From the NCBI GenBank assembly GCA_016744295.1, contig JADGEQ010000013.1, positions 62,001 through 126,000 on the forward strand: a stretch of DNA of 64,000 bases, read 5' to 3'. Below the pieces are notes generated by a model. The model was not told the origin of the DNA and did no database searches. It saw only the letters and a list, made by a program, of their open reading frames with translations. Position 1 is the stretch's first letter. Each line of letters begins with the position of its first letter. Shown here in pieces: positions 17,647 through 27,671 of the stretch. The stretch is from Desulfobacteraceae bacterium (GTDB lineage: Bacteria; Desulfobacterota; Desulfobacteria; Desulfobacterales; Desulfobacteraceae). Made by a program: the position numbers and the translations under genes.

Positions 17647-19677
17647 TCAAAAAAGGGATCGATTTGTGGGTTTTGCTTCATCTAACACCTTCCGAATTGT
17701 TTTGGTCAGATCGCTCTGGGATATCGGTTTTTTTAAAATCACTTTTATTTTGTAGTCAGTCACTGGATTGTTTGACAGCTTCTTGCTATATCCTGTGCAT
17801 AAAAGAATGGGAATATCCGACCTGATATCTACCATTGCCATTGCCAATTTATCCCCGGTCATTTTGGGCATTGCCATGTCTGTTATGACAAGGTCGAAAT
17901 CTTTTGGTTTTGATTTAAAAAGCGCTAATGCGTCTATGCTGCTTGTTTGTGTAGTCACATGATATCCAATGGCCTCTAATACTTTTTTGTGTAGTTTAAT
18001 AATGGACACTTCATCATCAATTATTAAAATTTTTTCTGTTCCTTTGGGTTGATTCTCTGATTTATGGGCTTTATTTTTGCTAAGTTTTTTTGTGACCGGA
18101 AAATAGATAGTAAAAACACTTCCATTACCCAACTGACTTGACACGGTGATCATTCCGCCATAAGACTCTACAATTCCATGTACCATGGCAAGGCCTAATC
18201 CGGTCCCTTCTCCTTGATCTTTTGTCGTAAAATAGGGTTCAAAAATTGAATCAATCACATCCTTTGGAATTCCGGTACCGGTATCTGAGACTGCAATCTT
18301 AATATAAGTTCCGGAATTTAAACTTGGATAGTTTTTGACCTCTTCATTATCCAATTGAATATCTTTAATGCAAATGTCAAGGATGCCCCCATCCTCTTCC
18401 ATTGCATACGCGGCATTTGCGAAAAGATTCATAAAAATTTGGTGAATCTGGGTTTGGTTTCCCAAAATCTTAGAGGAACTGTTTATATTTGATTTTATAT
18501 CAATAGATGTGGGGATTGAGGTTCGAATGAACTTGACAACTTCTTTGACTATTGTATCAATCCGTATAGGGAAAATTTCTTCATCGGTCTGCCTTGCAAA
18601 CGTCAATATCTGCTTGACTAAATCTTTTGCCCGCAATCCTGCAGTATATATTTCATTTAAATCATCCTCCAGTCCAGAGCCCTTATCCGCAGATCTTAAG
18701 GCGATATCTGAAAACCCGATAATGGAGGTCAGGATATTATTAAAATCATGGGCAATCCCTCCGGCAAGCGTTCCGATGGATTCCATTTTTTGAGCCTGAT
18801 TGAGCCGGGCTTGAATCGCGGTCTTTTCTTTTTCAAGATTTTTTTGAAGGGTAATATCTTTATCAACCCCTCGATACCCCTTAAAATTGTTATCCGAATC
18901 AAAAACAGGGACACCGTTTGTGAGTAAACAGACTTTGGTTCCATCTTTAGAAAAGTTCCAATTTTCTAAATCAATGATGGGTTGCGATTTTGAAACAAAT
19001 TTTAAGAATGCGTCACTGAGCTTAACGCTTTCTTCTGCAGGCATTAAATCAAAAGGGGTTTTTCCAATCAACTCTTTGGATGAATATCCAAGAACATTTT
19101 TTACACTATCAGAAACATATGTATAGGAACCTTTTGTATCCACTTCCCAAATCCAATCCGCCATGGTCAGTGTGATATCTCGCAAACGATGTTCACTCTG
19201 TTTTCGCTCTTCAATTTCCATCATCAACTGTTGATGTTTTTCGGTTAATTGGGTTGTTCTCTCTTGAACCATTTGTTCCAATTCTTCTTTATGCTTACGA
19301 TTTTCAACTTCAAGTCTTTTGGTTCTTAATGCATTTGAGACGGTATGTAGAATCTTTTCCTTTGATACGGGTTTAAACAAATAATCAAATGCACCGGATC
19401 GCAGAGACTCAGTTGATGTTTCAACGTTTGGCTCCCCTGTCATCATGATGACTTTAATTTCTGGATTGGTCTCGGATATGGTCTTCAGCAAATCCACGCC
19501 GGTTACACGGGGCATGATAATATCCGTAATCACAACATCAAAGCCCCGTGCTTTAAGACGTGGAACAGCTTCATCGGCAGTGGCCGCAACTTCCACTTCA
19601 TGACCATCTCCCATAAGGAATTCCCTGAACGTAATCCGGATGCTTTTTTCATCATCGACAACAAGAATGATTCCCAT
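17647..19677 (-). CDS. Hybrid histidine kinase: receiver, PAS, kinase, receiver
   Basis: 676 aa, soluble. Order: receiver domain (1-120; VVDDE and the Asp in ITDIIMP), coiled coil, PAS (about 165-280), dimerisation helix with the His in IAHDFNNILTS (near 310), HATPase (about 415-525; DTGTGIP and GTGLGLA boxes), and a second receiver (about 555-670; IIDDE, Asp in ITDMAMP). It takes phosphate from another kinase and also autophosphorylates. It lies 25 bases downstream of the membrane-bound kinase and probably forms a phosphorelay with it. Confidence 0.9.
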   Translation of the reverse strand: MGIILVVDDEKSIRITFREFLMGDGHEVEVAATADEAVPRLKARGFDVVITDIIMPRVTGVDLLKTISETNPEIKVIMMTGEPNVETSTESLRSGAFDYLFKPVSKEKILHTVSNALRTKRLEVENRKHKEELEQMVQERTTQLTEKHQQLMMEIEERKQSEHRLRDITLTMADWIWEVDTKGSYTYVSDSVKNVLGYSSKELIGKTPFDLMPAEESVKLSDAFLKFVSKSQPIIDLENWNFSKDGTKVCLLTNGVPVFDSDNNFKGYRGVDKDITLQKNLEKEKTAIQARLNQAQKMESIGTLAGGIAHDFNNILTSIIGFSDIALRSADKGSGLEDDLNEIYTAGLRAKDLVKQILTFARQTDEEIFPIRIDTIVKEVVKFIRTSIPTSIDIKSNINSSSKILGNQTQIHQIFMNLFANAAYAMEEDGGILDICIKDIQLDNEEVKNYPSLNSGTYIKIAVSDTGTGIPKDVIDSIFEPYFTTKDQGEGTGLGLAMVHGIVESYGGMITVSSQLGNGSVFTIYFPVTKKLSKNKAHKSENQPKGTEKILIIDDEVSIIKLHKKVLEAIGYHVTTQTSSIDALALFKSKPKDFDLVITDMAMPKMTGDKLAMAMVDIRSDIPILLCTGYSKKLSNNPVTDYKIKVILKKPISQSDLTKTIRKVLDEAKPTNRSLF

Positions 19678-19702
19678 TATGACTCCTATGATTTTTGTTT
19701 AT

Positions 19703-22693
19703 TCAATGCGAAGACGGAAGATTCCAGCCATTGTTCACCGGCAGGTCCATGTGAAACCGGGTGTATTGTCCAGGCTCACTTTCAACCCTCAGCTCTCCGT
19801 TGTGATCCTTCACAATTCCGTAGCTGATGGACAGCCCCAAGCCGGTTCCCTCGGACTTTTCTTTTGTTGTGTAAAAGGGGTCGAACATCCTTTTCATGGT
19901 ATCTGGAGCAATACCGAGGCCTCTGTCCTCTATGGTAGTGCGAACCCACCGCCTGCCATCTTTTTCAATAAAAACAGATATAATTACAATCTTTTTGTTA
20001 TCATCAAAATCTGGATATCTCTCATTGAGTGCATCCCGGGCGTTGGTGATCAGATTCATAACAACCTGCTGGATCTGCTGACTCCGGCATTTTATTTTCG
20101 GAAGGTCCTCTGAAATATCAGCGACCAAAGCTATCTGATCCCGTTTAAGTACCGTCTGAATTAAAGACATCGTATCATTGATAATATCTTTTATCCTTGC
20201 CGGGCTGTGGGATTCTTTCTCCTGCCGTGCAAAAGCAAGAAGATTCTTCACTATTTTGCTCACACGTTCTGTCTCGTGTATAATTTCCGATGTATATTCC
20301 GACAGGAGGTTTTCTTCTCCGATTTTGTCCTGTATCAACTGGGCATAATTCATAATACCATTTATGGGATTATTAATCTCATGGGCGACCCCGCCTGCAA
20401 GAGTACCAATGGATTCCATTTTTTGAGATTGCTGGAGTCTATGTTCGAGTTGTTTGTTTTTATCTTCAGCCTCGAGCCGCTCAACGAAACGACTAACTCG
20501 TTCAGCAATTTCATTAATCAAAGCCCTTTCTTCTTTCAAAAAAGGGCCTTCATCAATTGGTGGTTTTTCTTCTAAATAATAGACATCTATTGTTACTGAA
20601 TTCTTACCTGCGATCAAGATATTGCAATGTAGTTTCCAGTTAGTTACTTTGAAATTATTTGTTTTGTATTGGTTATTTCGAAATGTGAGTTGGACACATG
20701 TGATTTCTGGATATTGCCATGCTGGCGGTATCAGATTAACAATGCGTTGAAGGGTTTTCCCTAACAAATAATTTTGATTTTCAAGAAGTTTTGAAATTGA
20801 ATATAAGCATTTTAATTCTTTGATCCGTTCACCAATATCATGTGTTTTCTTTTTCAAGGCATCTTCTATTTGTTTTTGCGCAGTGATGTCATGTCCCATA
20901 CTAAATACTTGGCCATTAGGAAGACTGAAGTTCGCCCACATCATGCTGAGTATCTTTCCGTCTTTTGTAACTGGATGCCATTCCCTGAAACTTCCGTCTG
21001 GATCAATAGTAACTGTGCGAATCACCTCTTCACACACGGCAGGATCTGGATAGAATAGTGCCATTGAAGATTCTTGCTCGTTGATTTCCTCGATGGTCCA
21101 GCCAAAGGTCTTGTTACATTGTTTGTTCCAAAATAAACATCGCCCATCCTTATCGAATGAATTAATTAGTACCGGCGCATTTTCGGAAATCTTCCTAAAA
21201 CGCTCTTCGCTTTCCTTTAATGCTTGTTCCACCCGTTTACGTTCGGTAATATCATCTACGAATGCGGTCCCGAATCTGACTTTTGCCTCAGCGTCCATGA
21301 TCCCAATAGCGTGGATGGCCACATCGATCTCCGAGCCGTCCTTGTGGATATATATTTTTTTCATGGAAAAATTTGACGTTTCCAAAGAAAACATGGCCTG
21401 GAAGAGCTTTTTATTTTTGGGGCGATTATTTGGGTGGGTTACATCAAAAAAGGATAGCTCCCTGAGTTCCTTCTTAGAATAACCGAGCATTCGTTCGTAA
21501 GCCGGGTTTGTCGTAACGAAATTGCCTGTCAAATCGACGGTGCAAATTCCGACGGGAGAGTGATCGAAAAGGAGTCGCAATTTTTCTTCATTCTTCCGCA
21601 GCGCCTCGTCACTTTTTATCTTTTCGGTCTCATTACGAAAATACCCGATGAGCCCGTTGACTTTTCCCTCCCGATCGTGTCTGGGAATATAAGAGCCTTC
21701 AAAGAACTGTGTTTCCCCTGAGGAAGAAATCAGGGGTATTTTTACAAACTTAGGATTTCCTGAATTGAGAACCCCCTTTTTCAACTCTGTAAGGTTTGCT
21801 GCATCTTTTTTTTTCAAGAATTCAAAGTCCGTTTTCCCTATCATGTCTTTCTCTGAGAGGTCTAATTGCGGATTAAGGACCCATTCGTATCGAAGATTCA
21901 GGTCCTGGACTATAATGTGATCCGGGGTGTTTGTTGCAACGGCTCTGAACCGTTCCTCACTTTCTTGTAATTTTTTTTCCGCTATGCCTCGCCGGTTGAT
22001 GTCTCGTACCAGATTCTCCTGCATCCGATTAAAAGAAGTGGCTAATTTGTCCAGTTCATCTGGTTCCCTTGTTTTAGGTTTTCTATCCAACTGAATCGGA
22101 TGATCCATCGATTCAAAGCTTAGCGATTCGGCAAAGGATGCTATGGAAAGAATGTGCTTGCCCACCAATTGATAAAAAATGGCAAAAATGAACAACGACA
22201 CCAAAAATGTTTTAATTGTTTGAATACTGAGAATCAATAGAACCCGGTTAATAATTCTCGCATAGACACCTTTTAACGAGGCAATGACATGCAATTCACC
22301 CAAATGTATATCCTGACCATCATAAATGTAAACCAAAGGGATTGTCTGCTCAATGATGTTTTCTGACTGAGGAATGCCTACCATATGCAAAACTTTTACT
22401 TCTTTGCGAACTTCGACGAGTTGCATATCTGGCAGCCTCAATATTCCTTCGAGTTGTATCTGCAAAAGTTCATTGTCTGTAACCCACAAACTATTGGTGA
22501 TGCTGTCCAAATAACTCGACTCTATCTGTTTAAAAATTGTATGAATGGATTTAAGATCGCGATCGAAATCCAAATACAGTTGCAAGCCGGTTCCGATAAA
22601 GGTGATTATCGAGCTGAATATCAGTATATATAAAATAAATCTGCGTCCAATACCTGATTTTAATCCGGGTAATTTCTTAAAAAATTCTATCAC
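19703..22693 (-). CDS. Membrane-bound multi-PAS sensor histidine kinase
   Basis: 996 aa from a GTG that overlaps the stop of the solute-binding gene (GTGA). Two transmembrane helices (about 17-40 and 150-175) bracket a periplasmic sensor. A HAMP-like segment, three PAS domains (about 240-365, 370-490, 500-620) and a GAF-like region (about 640-760) follow. Then come the kinase helix with the His in VAHEINNPINGIMNYAQL (near 780) and an HATPase domain (GLGIAP, GTGLGLS). The periplasmic binding protein encoded just upstream is the probable ligand receptor. Output passes to the downstream hybrid kinase or an unseen regulator. Confidence 0.9.
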   Translation of the reverse strand: MIEFFKKLPGLKSGIGRRFILYILIFSSIITFIGTGLQLYLDFDRDLKSIHTIFKQIESSYLDSITNSLWVTDNELLQIQLEGILRLPDMQLVEVRKEVKVLHMVGIPQSENIIEQTIPLVYIYDGQDIHLGELHVIASLKGVYARIINRVLLILSIQTIKTFLVSLFIFAIFYQLVGKHILSIASFAESLSFESMDHPIQLDRKPKTREPDELDKLATSFNRMQENLVRDINRRGIAEKKLQESEERFRAVATNTPDHIIVQDLNLRYEWVLNPQLDLSEKDMIGKTDFEFLKKKDAANLTELKKGVLNSGNPKFVKIPLISSSGETQFFEGSYIPRHDREGKVNGLIGYFRNETEKIKSDEALRKNEEKLRLLFDHSPVGICTVDLTGNFVTTNPAYERMLGYSKKELRELSFFDVTHPNNRPKNKKLFQAMFSLETSNFSMKKIYIHKDGSEIDVAIHAIGIMDAEAKVRFGTAFVDDITERKRVEQALKESEERFRKISENAPVLINSFDKDGRCLFWNKQCNKTFGWTIEEINEQESSMALFYPDPAVCEEVIRTVTIDPDGSFREWHPVTKDGKILSMMWANFSLPNGQVFSMGHDITAQKQIEDALKKKTHDIGERIKELKCLYSISKLLENQNYLLGKTLQRIVNLIPPAWQYPEITCVQLTFRNNQYKTNNFKVTNWKLHCNILIAGKNSVTIDVYYLEEKPPIDEGPFLKEERALINEIAERVSRFVERLEAEDKNKQLEHRLQQSQKMESIGTLAGGVAHEINNPINGIMNYAQLIQDKIGEENLLSEYTSEIIHETERVSKIVKNLLAFARQEKESHSPARIKDIINDTMSLIQTVLKRDQIALVADISEDLPKIKCRSQQIQQVVMNLITNARDALNERYPDFDDNKKIVIISVFIEKDGRRWVRTTIEDRGLGIAPDTMKRMFDPFYTTKEKSEGTGLGLSISYGIVKDHNGELRVESEPGQYTRFHMDLPVNNGWNLPSSH

Positions 22694-23430
22694 TTTGTGG
22701 TTTCCTTTAAATAAGGTCCAAGTGTCTCTTGAAGAATACGGTCATATGTGCCGTCATGTTTCATGCTTCGAAGCTGCCCTGCTATCACCGGTACCAACTG
22801 GAGATGCTTTTTATTGAGATAAAGAAACATTTCCCTTGTCGCTAATGGTGGATCCAGAACCCAGATTGATTTCAAACCGAGCTGTTTTATCATCTCATGC
22901 CCCTCGAATCGGGAGTAGACCACTATATCTGTACGATGCTTTCCCAAAAGGGAAAAAAGGAGTTTCTGGTTTTTAACCTTTACCAGCGACCTGACATCAG
23001 CCAGATTGGTTTCGAGAATTTTCCAACCCCTAACGATGGTAACGTTGTAGGGTTTACAACTGCTCCAATCCTTAATCTGGATATCGGATCTCCATGTAAA
23101 AGCGACAAATTCGAAATCGACTATTTTTTCTGGAACCCTCATGAGATTGGTATAGAGACGGTCTAAACCGGATATCCTCGGGAATTCACCGTCGCTTATC
23201 CCTAAGTTGGCATTGGTTATAGACCTTTCGGTAGGCAAATGTGTGATTTTTATCCGTTGCTCGACTCGTCGAAAAACTTCGATCAAGACTTGATCGTAAA
23301 ACCCTGTTTGATCTTCCTTGGAAAGGGGGGAGGTCATAGAGGTAGTTAAAACCATCTGCTGCGCAAGGCTGCCATCCGATAAGCATAAGAGGCCTAGTAT
23401 CAAGATAGACGCTTTTATTAGCCTATTCAT
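22690..23430 (-). CDS. Periplasmic solute-binding-like protein (SBP_bac_3 type)
   Basis: 246 aa. A signal peptide (residues 1-23, ending SLA) precedes a type-2 periplasmic-binding fold: FYDQVLIEVFRRVEQRI, a Ser-Asp-Gly-Glu strand, and a late TYDRIL helix typical of SBP_bac_3. No transporter genes are adjacent. Instead it overlaps a membrane histidine kinase by 4 bases, so it most likely presents a small ligand to that kinase rather than to an ABC permease. Ligand unknown. Confidence 0.8.
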   Translation of the reverse strand: MNRLIKASILILGLLCLSDGSLAQQMVLTTSMTSPLSKEDQTGFYDQVLIEVFRRVEQRIKITHLPTERSITNANLGISDGEFPRISGLDRLYTNLMRVPEKIVDFEFVAFTWRSDIQIKDWSSCKPYNVTIVRGWKILETNLADVRSLVKVKNQKLLFSLLGKHRTDIVVYSRFEGHEMIKQLGLKSIWVLDPPLATREMFLYLNKKHLQLVPVIAGQLRSMKHDGTYDRILQETLGPYLKETTK

Positions 23431-23751
23431 AGGTCATACTCCTATTTAAAAAATTATGAACTGCAAAACAAAAAGGGGGTGGAATCACACAAATTGGGTT
23501 GACTATCTTTAGGAAATTTTGAGTTCTCAGTATTTAACGATGTAAATGCTATTTTCACGAATTTGCATTACAATACATTATAGGGTAAAAAAAGTCTACT
23601 ATCTGAGTTTGATTTACTCCTGAGTCTTTAGGGTATATATGATCGCTGGCCATGAACTTAAAACAGGCAGGACTGGAAGAAGAAGGGCTGGGTGACCCGC
23701 CTTGGGGTCCGGTTAAGCCTTATAACGTGATTTTGATTTTATAAGAAAAGA
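23431..23751. other. Promoter-bearing gap upstream of the sensor operon
   Basis: About 320 AT-rich bases between selC and the solute-binding gene. It should contain the promoter of the minus-strand sensor operon. No specific motif could be supported. Confidence 0.4.
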
Positions 23752-23849
23752 TGGCGGAGGTGCATGGGAATCGAACCCACCCGGGACGGTATTAACGCCC
23801 CACATCGGATTTGAAGTCCGAGGGCCCCACCAGTGAGCCGCGCACCTCC
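23752..23849 (-). tRNA. selC: tRNA-Sec (anticodon UCA)
   Basis: 98 bases with all features of bacterial selenocysteine tRNA. The acceptor stem has 8 bp (GGAGGTGC pairing with GCACCTCC), followed by G and an encoded CCA. The anticodon loop ACUUCAAAU sits on a CGGA-type stem, giving anticodon UCA. There is a long variable arm and a GGTTCGATTCC T-loop. It reads UGA codons flagged by SECIS elements, such as that in the peroxiredoxin gene at 2.5 kb. No selA/selB/selD is in the window. Confidence 0.97.
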
Positions 23850-23911
23850 GCATCAAAATCAAGGACACAATATACCTGAAGAGCCTTATTTGTCAACCAA
23901 TTTCACAGCAA

Positions 23912-24952
23912 TCAACCATTCTTTATGTACAGCCCCCGTCCTTTGTTTGTTATTGCTCCTTTTTGTTTTGCCCGTGCAATAATATTTCTTATCAAGGTAT
24001 CCTCTAAGCCGGTTCTGCTTTTAATTTCTTTGAAATCTATGGGGGTGACCCTTCTTCTTGAAATAATGCGAACCACGGTATCGTAGGGGGAAAGCTCTTG
24101 TTTGTCCGTTTTCTTGATCACTTTTTTAATCGATTTTGTATTTGGTTTTTTGGTTGGTTTTTTGGTTGGTTGCTTTTTTAAGGGGGGGATGGGTTTGATG
24201 GTGCCGGGCAGGGGGGACTCATCAAAATCAATTCCAAATGTTGAAGAAAGATCCGCATTCTGGATGATTCTTTTGGAGGTTTTTGTTTTGGATTTTTTAA
24301 TAAGCTGATCTGCTTCTTTTTGGATGGCCTGGGAAACAAGCTTCTCCATGTCTACGCCCCGCAGTGTGAAAAACAGGGCGGGGTTTTGGTCAAGCCGGGT
24401 CCCGACACCATAGAGGGTTGCCGCAATATGTTTGCACATGGTTGCCGAGTCAGGACAGGAACAATAGAACTTTATTTCACCGGGGGAGGGGAAAATACCG
24501 TCTTTTTTGTCGATGAGGACATCTATCATGGCTTTGGGCAGTTTGCCGTCGAGAAGAGCGTGGAGAGAATCTATTTTCCCCTGACATTTTTTAAGGATGT
24601 TGTCCCAGGCAGAGGTCTTTATCTTTTGGATGCTGATCTCAATGGTATAGGGCCTTGAAACAGACCCCTGGACAAGAGAGATGATTTTTCCCGATTTGAT
24701 TTTTAGGTCAAGCACGGCGCCATGGCGAACATAGGAGCGGCCCCGGCCTATTCTGTTGCTGTAATCTGCATAGCTTTCAAGATTTTTGTTCCAGGAAATA
24801 CCCCACCAGGATTCTGCAAGTTTGTTGCCTTTGACACAAACAGGGGAGATGGCTGGATTTTTTTTCTTTAATTGTAGAATCTTTCTTTCAGCCTTTGCTC
24901 TTTTTTCAGCGACACTGACATATTTGGGATATCCATAGGAATAACGACTCAT
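23912..24952 (-). CDS. SWIM zinc-finger protein with winged-helix tail
   Basis: 346 aa. The SWIM zinc finger CSCPDSATMCKH lies near residues 163-175. The N-terminal part carries a conserved aromatic segment (ESWWGISW). A Lys/Pro/Thr-rich linker with short repeats (TKKP) spans about 255-290, and the last 55 residues look like a winged helix ending GRGLYI. SWIM proteins of this type are usually found beside SNF2 helicases and are thought to aid DNA or protein binding. The SNF2 gene is 37 bases upstream on the same strand, so they form an operon. Confidence 0.85.
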   Translation of the reverse strand: MSRYSYGYPKYVSVAEKRAKAERKILQLKKKNPAISPVCVKGNKLAESWWGISWNKNLESYADYSNRIGRGRSYVRHGAVLDLKIKSGKIISLVQGSVSRPYTIEISIQKIKTSAWDNILKKCQGKIDSLHALLDGKLPKAMIDVLIDKKDGIFPSPGEIKFYCSCPDSATMCKHIAATLYGVGTRLDQNPALFFTLRGVDMEKLVSQAIQKEADQLIKKSKTKTSKRIIQNADLSSTFGIDFDESPLPGTIKPIPPLKKQPTKKPTKKPNTKSIKKVIKKTDKQELSPYDTVVRIISRRRVTPIDFKEIKSRTGLEDTLIRNIIARAKQKGAITNKGRGLYIKNG

Positions 24953-24989
24953 ATTACCTCATTCATTATCAATTTTTAATTATCGGGTT

Positions 24990-27671
24990 TCAAAGTTTGA
25001 GTTTGAACATATCCAATAACTTCCGGTTATCCATTCCCGTGATCAAAGCGGCCTGGGAATCGGTGATTATTTTTTTAGACAATTCTTTTTTGCTTTCAAT
25101 CATCTGGTCTATTTTATCTTCAATGGTCCCCTTTGTTATAAATTTGTGCACCAGAACCCCTTTTTTCTGGCCAATGCGAAAGGCCCTGTCCGTTGCCTGA
25201 TCTTCAACCGCAGGGTTCCACCATCTGTCAAAGTGTATCACATGGTTGGCCCGGGTAAGGTTCAGCCCAACGCCGCCGGCTTTTAACGATAGCACCATAA
25301 AGGGCAGGTATTCCTTCCCTTGAAATTGCTCAATGACCTGTTTTCTTTTTTTTACATTAATACTGCCATGGATAATGCACCCCTGGTGATGGAAAATAGT
25401 TTCAAGAAATTTGGCAATGGGGGTTGTCAGCTCCTTGAACTGGGTGAAGACCAGCACCCGCTCCCGTTTGGCATAAATTGTCTCGCACAGTTCCCCCAAA
25501 CGGATGAATTTTCCGCTGTCCCTGGGATCAAACTCTCCGGTTCCAAGGTATTGATCCGGGTGGTTGCAGATCTGCTTGAACTTCATCAGACAAGACAGGA
25601 TAAGTCCCTTTCTCTGAATGCCCTGGTCGGCTTGGGAAAGCTTGATTTCCAATTCTTTAACAAGGTCTGTGTACAGCACCACCTGCTTTTTGCTCAGCTG
25701 GGGAAAACTTTTCATCTCAACTTTTTCCGGAAGATCAGGGGCAATGGCCTTGTCTGTTTTCATTCTCCGGAGGATAAAAGGAGAGATCACCTTTTTTAAT
25801 TGTATGTATCTTGAGGGTTCTTTTTTTAATTGGGCGGAAAAAATTTTAAATTCTTTGAGGTTTCCCAATAGACCGGGATTAAGAAAATCAAACAAAGACC
25901 AGAGATCCAAAAGGCTGTTTTCGATGGGGGTGCCTGTCATGGTGATACGTGTGTCAGCTTTCAGCCTTTTGACCTGTTTTGACTGTTGGGTAACCGGATT
26001 TTTAATGGCCTGGGCCTCGTCGAGTATCAGGGATCTCCATTGGACATTTTCCATCCATTTATGTCGCTGGGCCATGGCATAGGTTGTTATGACAAGATTA
26101 ACATTGGTCAGGTCAGGCTTTTGCTTTGATGTTTGGGTGTGTCCGTTTTTTAAGTTATTGTTTTTTAAATAACCATTTTTTATATAACCGGGGTGGGCAA
26201 TATAATATTTCAGGTTGGGCAAAAACTGGGTTATCTCATTTTCCCAGTTTGAAATAAGGGATGCCGGAATAATGAGCAAAGATGTTTTATCCGGTTCTTT
26301 AATTCTTAAAATACTTAAAAATCCCAGAATCTGGATTGTCTTGCCAAGGCCCATGTCATCGGCAAGGCAGGCACCAAATCCAAGGGAATCCAGAAATGAA
26401 AGCCAGTTTAATCCTTTTTGCTGATAGTGCCTGAGGGTTGCGGTGAAGTCTTTGGCAGGATCGGCACTGGTCACCATTTCAGGCTGGGTGAGTTTTTTAA
26501 TGATACTTTCAAGCCATTGGCCGTTTGATATTTCCAGAGTTTTACTTCCGGCAGGGGAGAGTCTGTCGGGGTGAATCTGCCATTGAAGGGCTTCTTTGAT
26601 GGTAAGCCCTGCATCGTTTTTCAAGGCAACGGCCTTTTCATAGGCATTGAGGAGGCTTTGCAGCCTTTCCTTGTCAACTTCGACCCAGCGGTTCTTGATC
26701 CTGGCAAGTCCGCTGGTCTGGGCAAGAAGTTTTTCTGCCTCCTCCAGGGTGATGGGGGTGTCTCCTATGAGGATATCGGCCTGGAAATCAAGCAGGGCAT
26801 TCATCCCCACAAAGGAGGGCTGGTTGGTGCCGAGGCTGACTTTAACAATTGGTTTTGAACTTCTTTTTTTCCACCAGTCCGGAATTCGGCAGATGATGCC
26901 GCAATGCTCAAAGTTGGGGAGCTGCTGAAGAAAATCATAGGCATCTTCGGTGTCCCAGGCAAGGTGGTGGAACAATTCTCCTGTATCGAGCATTGCTTTT
27001 AACAACTCACTGTTTTTTGCCGCTGCATGGACCGTGGTGAGCAGCTCCAGCAACTGGTCCTGGTGATTGCGGTACTCTTCCAGAGCATAGTGGAGGGGGC
27101 GGTGTTTTTGGGAATTTGCAGCTTTGGTGGCATAGGTTGCAAGGAACTGAAAGGGGAAATCTTCATCCTTGCCCTCCACAAGATGGAAGTAAACCCTGCC
27201 GGCCAGGTGAATATGGGGGCTGAATTCATGGAAAAAATCCTTTACACTGCCGGGAAAGATTTCAATCTTTCGGGAAAAAAACCGGTTCAGCTCCTTCCAT
27301 ACATCAGATAAAAAACCGGTATCCAGATATTCCCTGCCCGTCATAAGCGGGGCCGCATCCATAAACCCCTTCAATTCTTCCGGCAGCAACTCAATGTCGG
27401 CCCTGTGGCGGATCTCTTCAATATCGGGATAGCGTTTGAGTTTTTCCAGAAATGTTTGCGAAAGGGTCCGCCAGAAGTTAAGGGAGGGGGACAGGGGGAT
27501 CTTATTGTCGGAACAGCCCAGAAAAAGCAGCCATTTTTTTTCATCTTCACTGTATGATTTATGGATTTCCAGATTTAATGCCTGCTGCTTTTTCCCCAGC
27601 CGTTCCCCTGAATTTTCCCAACTTAATACAAGTTCATGGGAGGGCATGATATCTACTATCAGTTCTTTCAT
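24990..27671 (-). CDS. SNF2-family DNA helicase/translocase
   Basis: 893 aa. The C-terminal two thirds form the SNF2 ATPase: Walker A in DDMGLGKTIQ (near 435), a DEAQ Walker B (near 553), MTGTPIENSL, and the helicase-C motifs LSLKAGGVGLNLTRAN and DRAFRIGQ. The N-terminal 400 residues are the SNF2_N-associated region common to bacterial members. It should move along double-stranded DNA using ATP. A short Asn/Lys repeat (GYLKNNNLKNG) between helicase motifs is an unusual insertion. Operon partner: the SWIM protein. Confidence 0.92.
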   Translation of the reverse strand: MKELIVDIMPSHELVLSWENSGERLGKKQQALNLEIHKSYSEDEKKWLLFLGCSDNKIPLSPSLNFWRTLSQTFLEKLKRYPDIEEIRHRADIELLPEELKGFMDAAPLMTGREYLDTGFLSDVWKELNRFFSRKIEIFPGSVKDFFHEFSPHIHLAGRVYFHLVEGKDEDFPFQFLATYATKAANSQKHRPLHYALEEYRNHQDQLLELLTTVHAAAKNSELLKAMLDTGELFHHLAWDTEDAYDFLQQLPNFEHCGIICRIPDWWKKRSSKPIVKVSLGTNQPSFVGMNALLDFQADILIGDTPITLEEAEKLLAQTSGLARIKNRWVEVDKERLQSLLNAYEKAVALKNDAGLTIKEALQWQIHPDRLSPAGSKTLEISNGQWLESIIKKLTQPEMVTSADPAKDFTATLRHYQQKGLNWLSFLDSLGFGACLADDMGLGKTIQILGFLSILRIKEPDKTSLLIIPASLISNWENEITQFLPNLKYYIAHPGYIKNGYLKNNNLKNGHTQTSKQKPDLTNVNLVITTYAMAQRHKWMENVQWRSLILDEAQAIKNPVTQQSKQVKRLKADTRITMTGTPIENSLLDLWSLFDFLNPGLLGNLKEFKIFSAQLKKEPSRYIQLKKVISPFILRRMKTDKAIAPDLPEKVEMKSFPQLSKKQVVLYTDLVKELEIKLSQADQGIQRKGLILSCLMKFKQICNHPDQYLGTGEFDPRDSGKFIRLGELCETIYAKRERVLVFTQFKELTTPIAKFLETIFHHQGCIIHGSINVKKRKQVIEQFQGKEYLPFMVLSLKAGGVGLNLTRANHVIHFDRWWNPAVEDQATDRAFRIGQKKGVLVHKFITKGTIEDKIDQMIESKKELSKKIITDSQAALITGMDNRKLLDMFKLKL

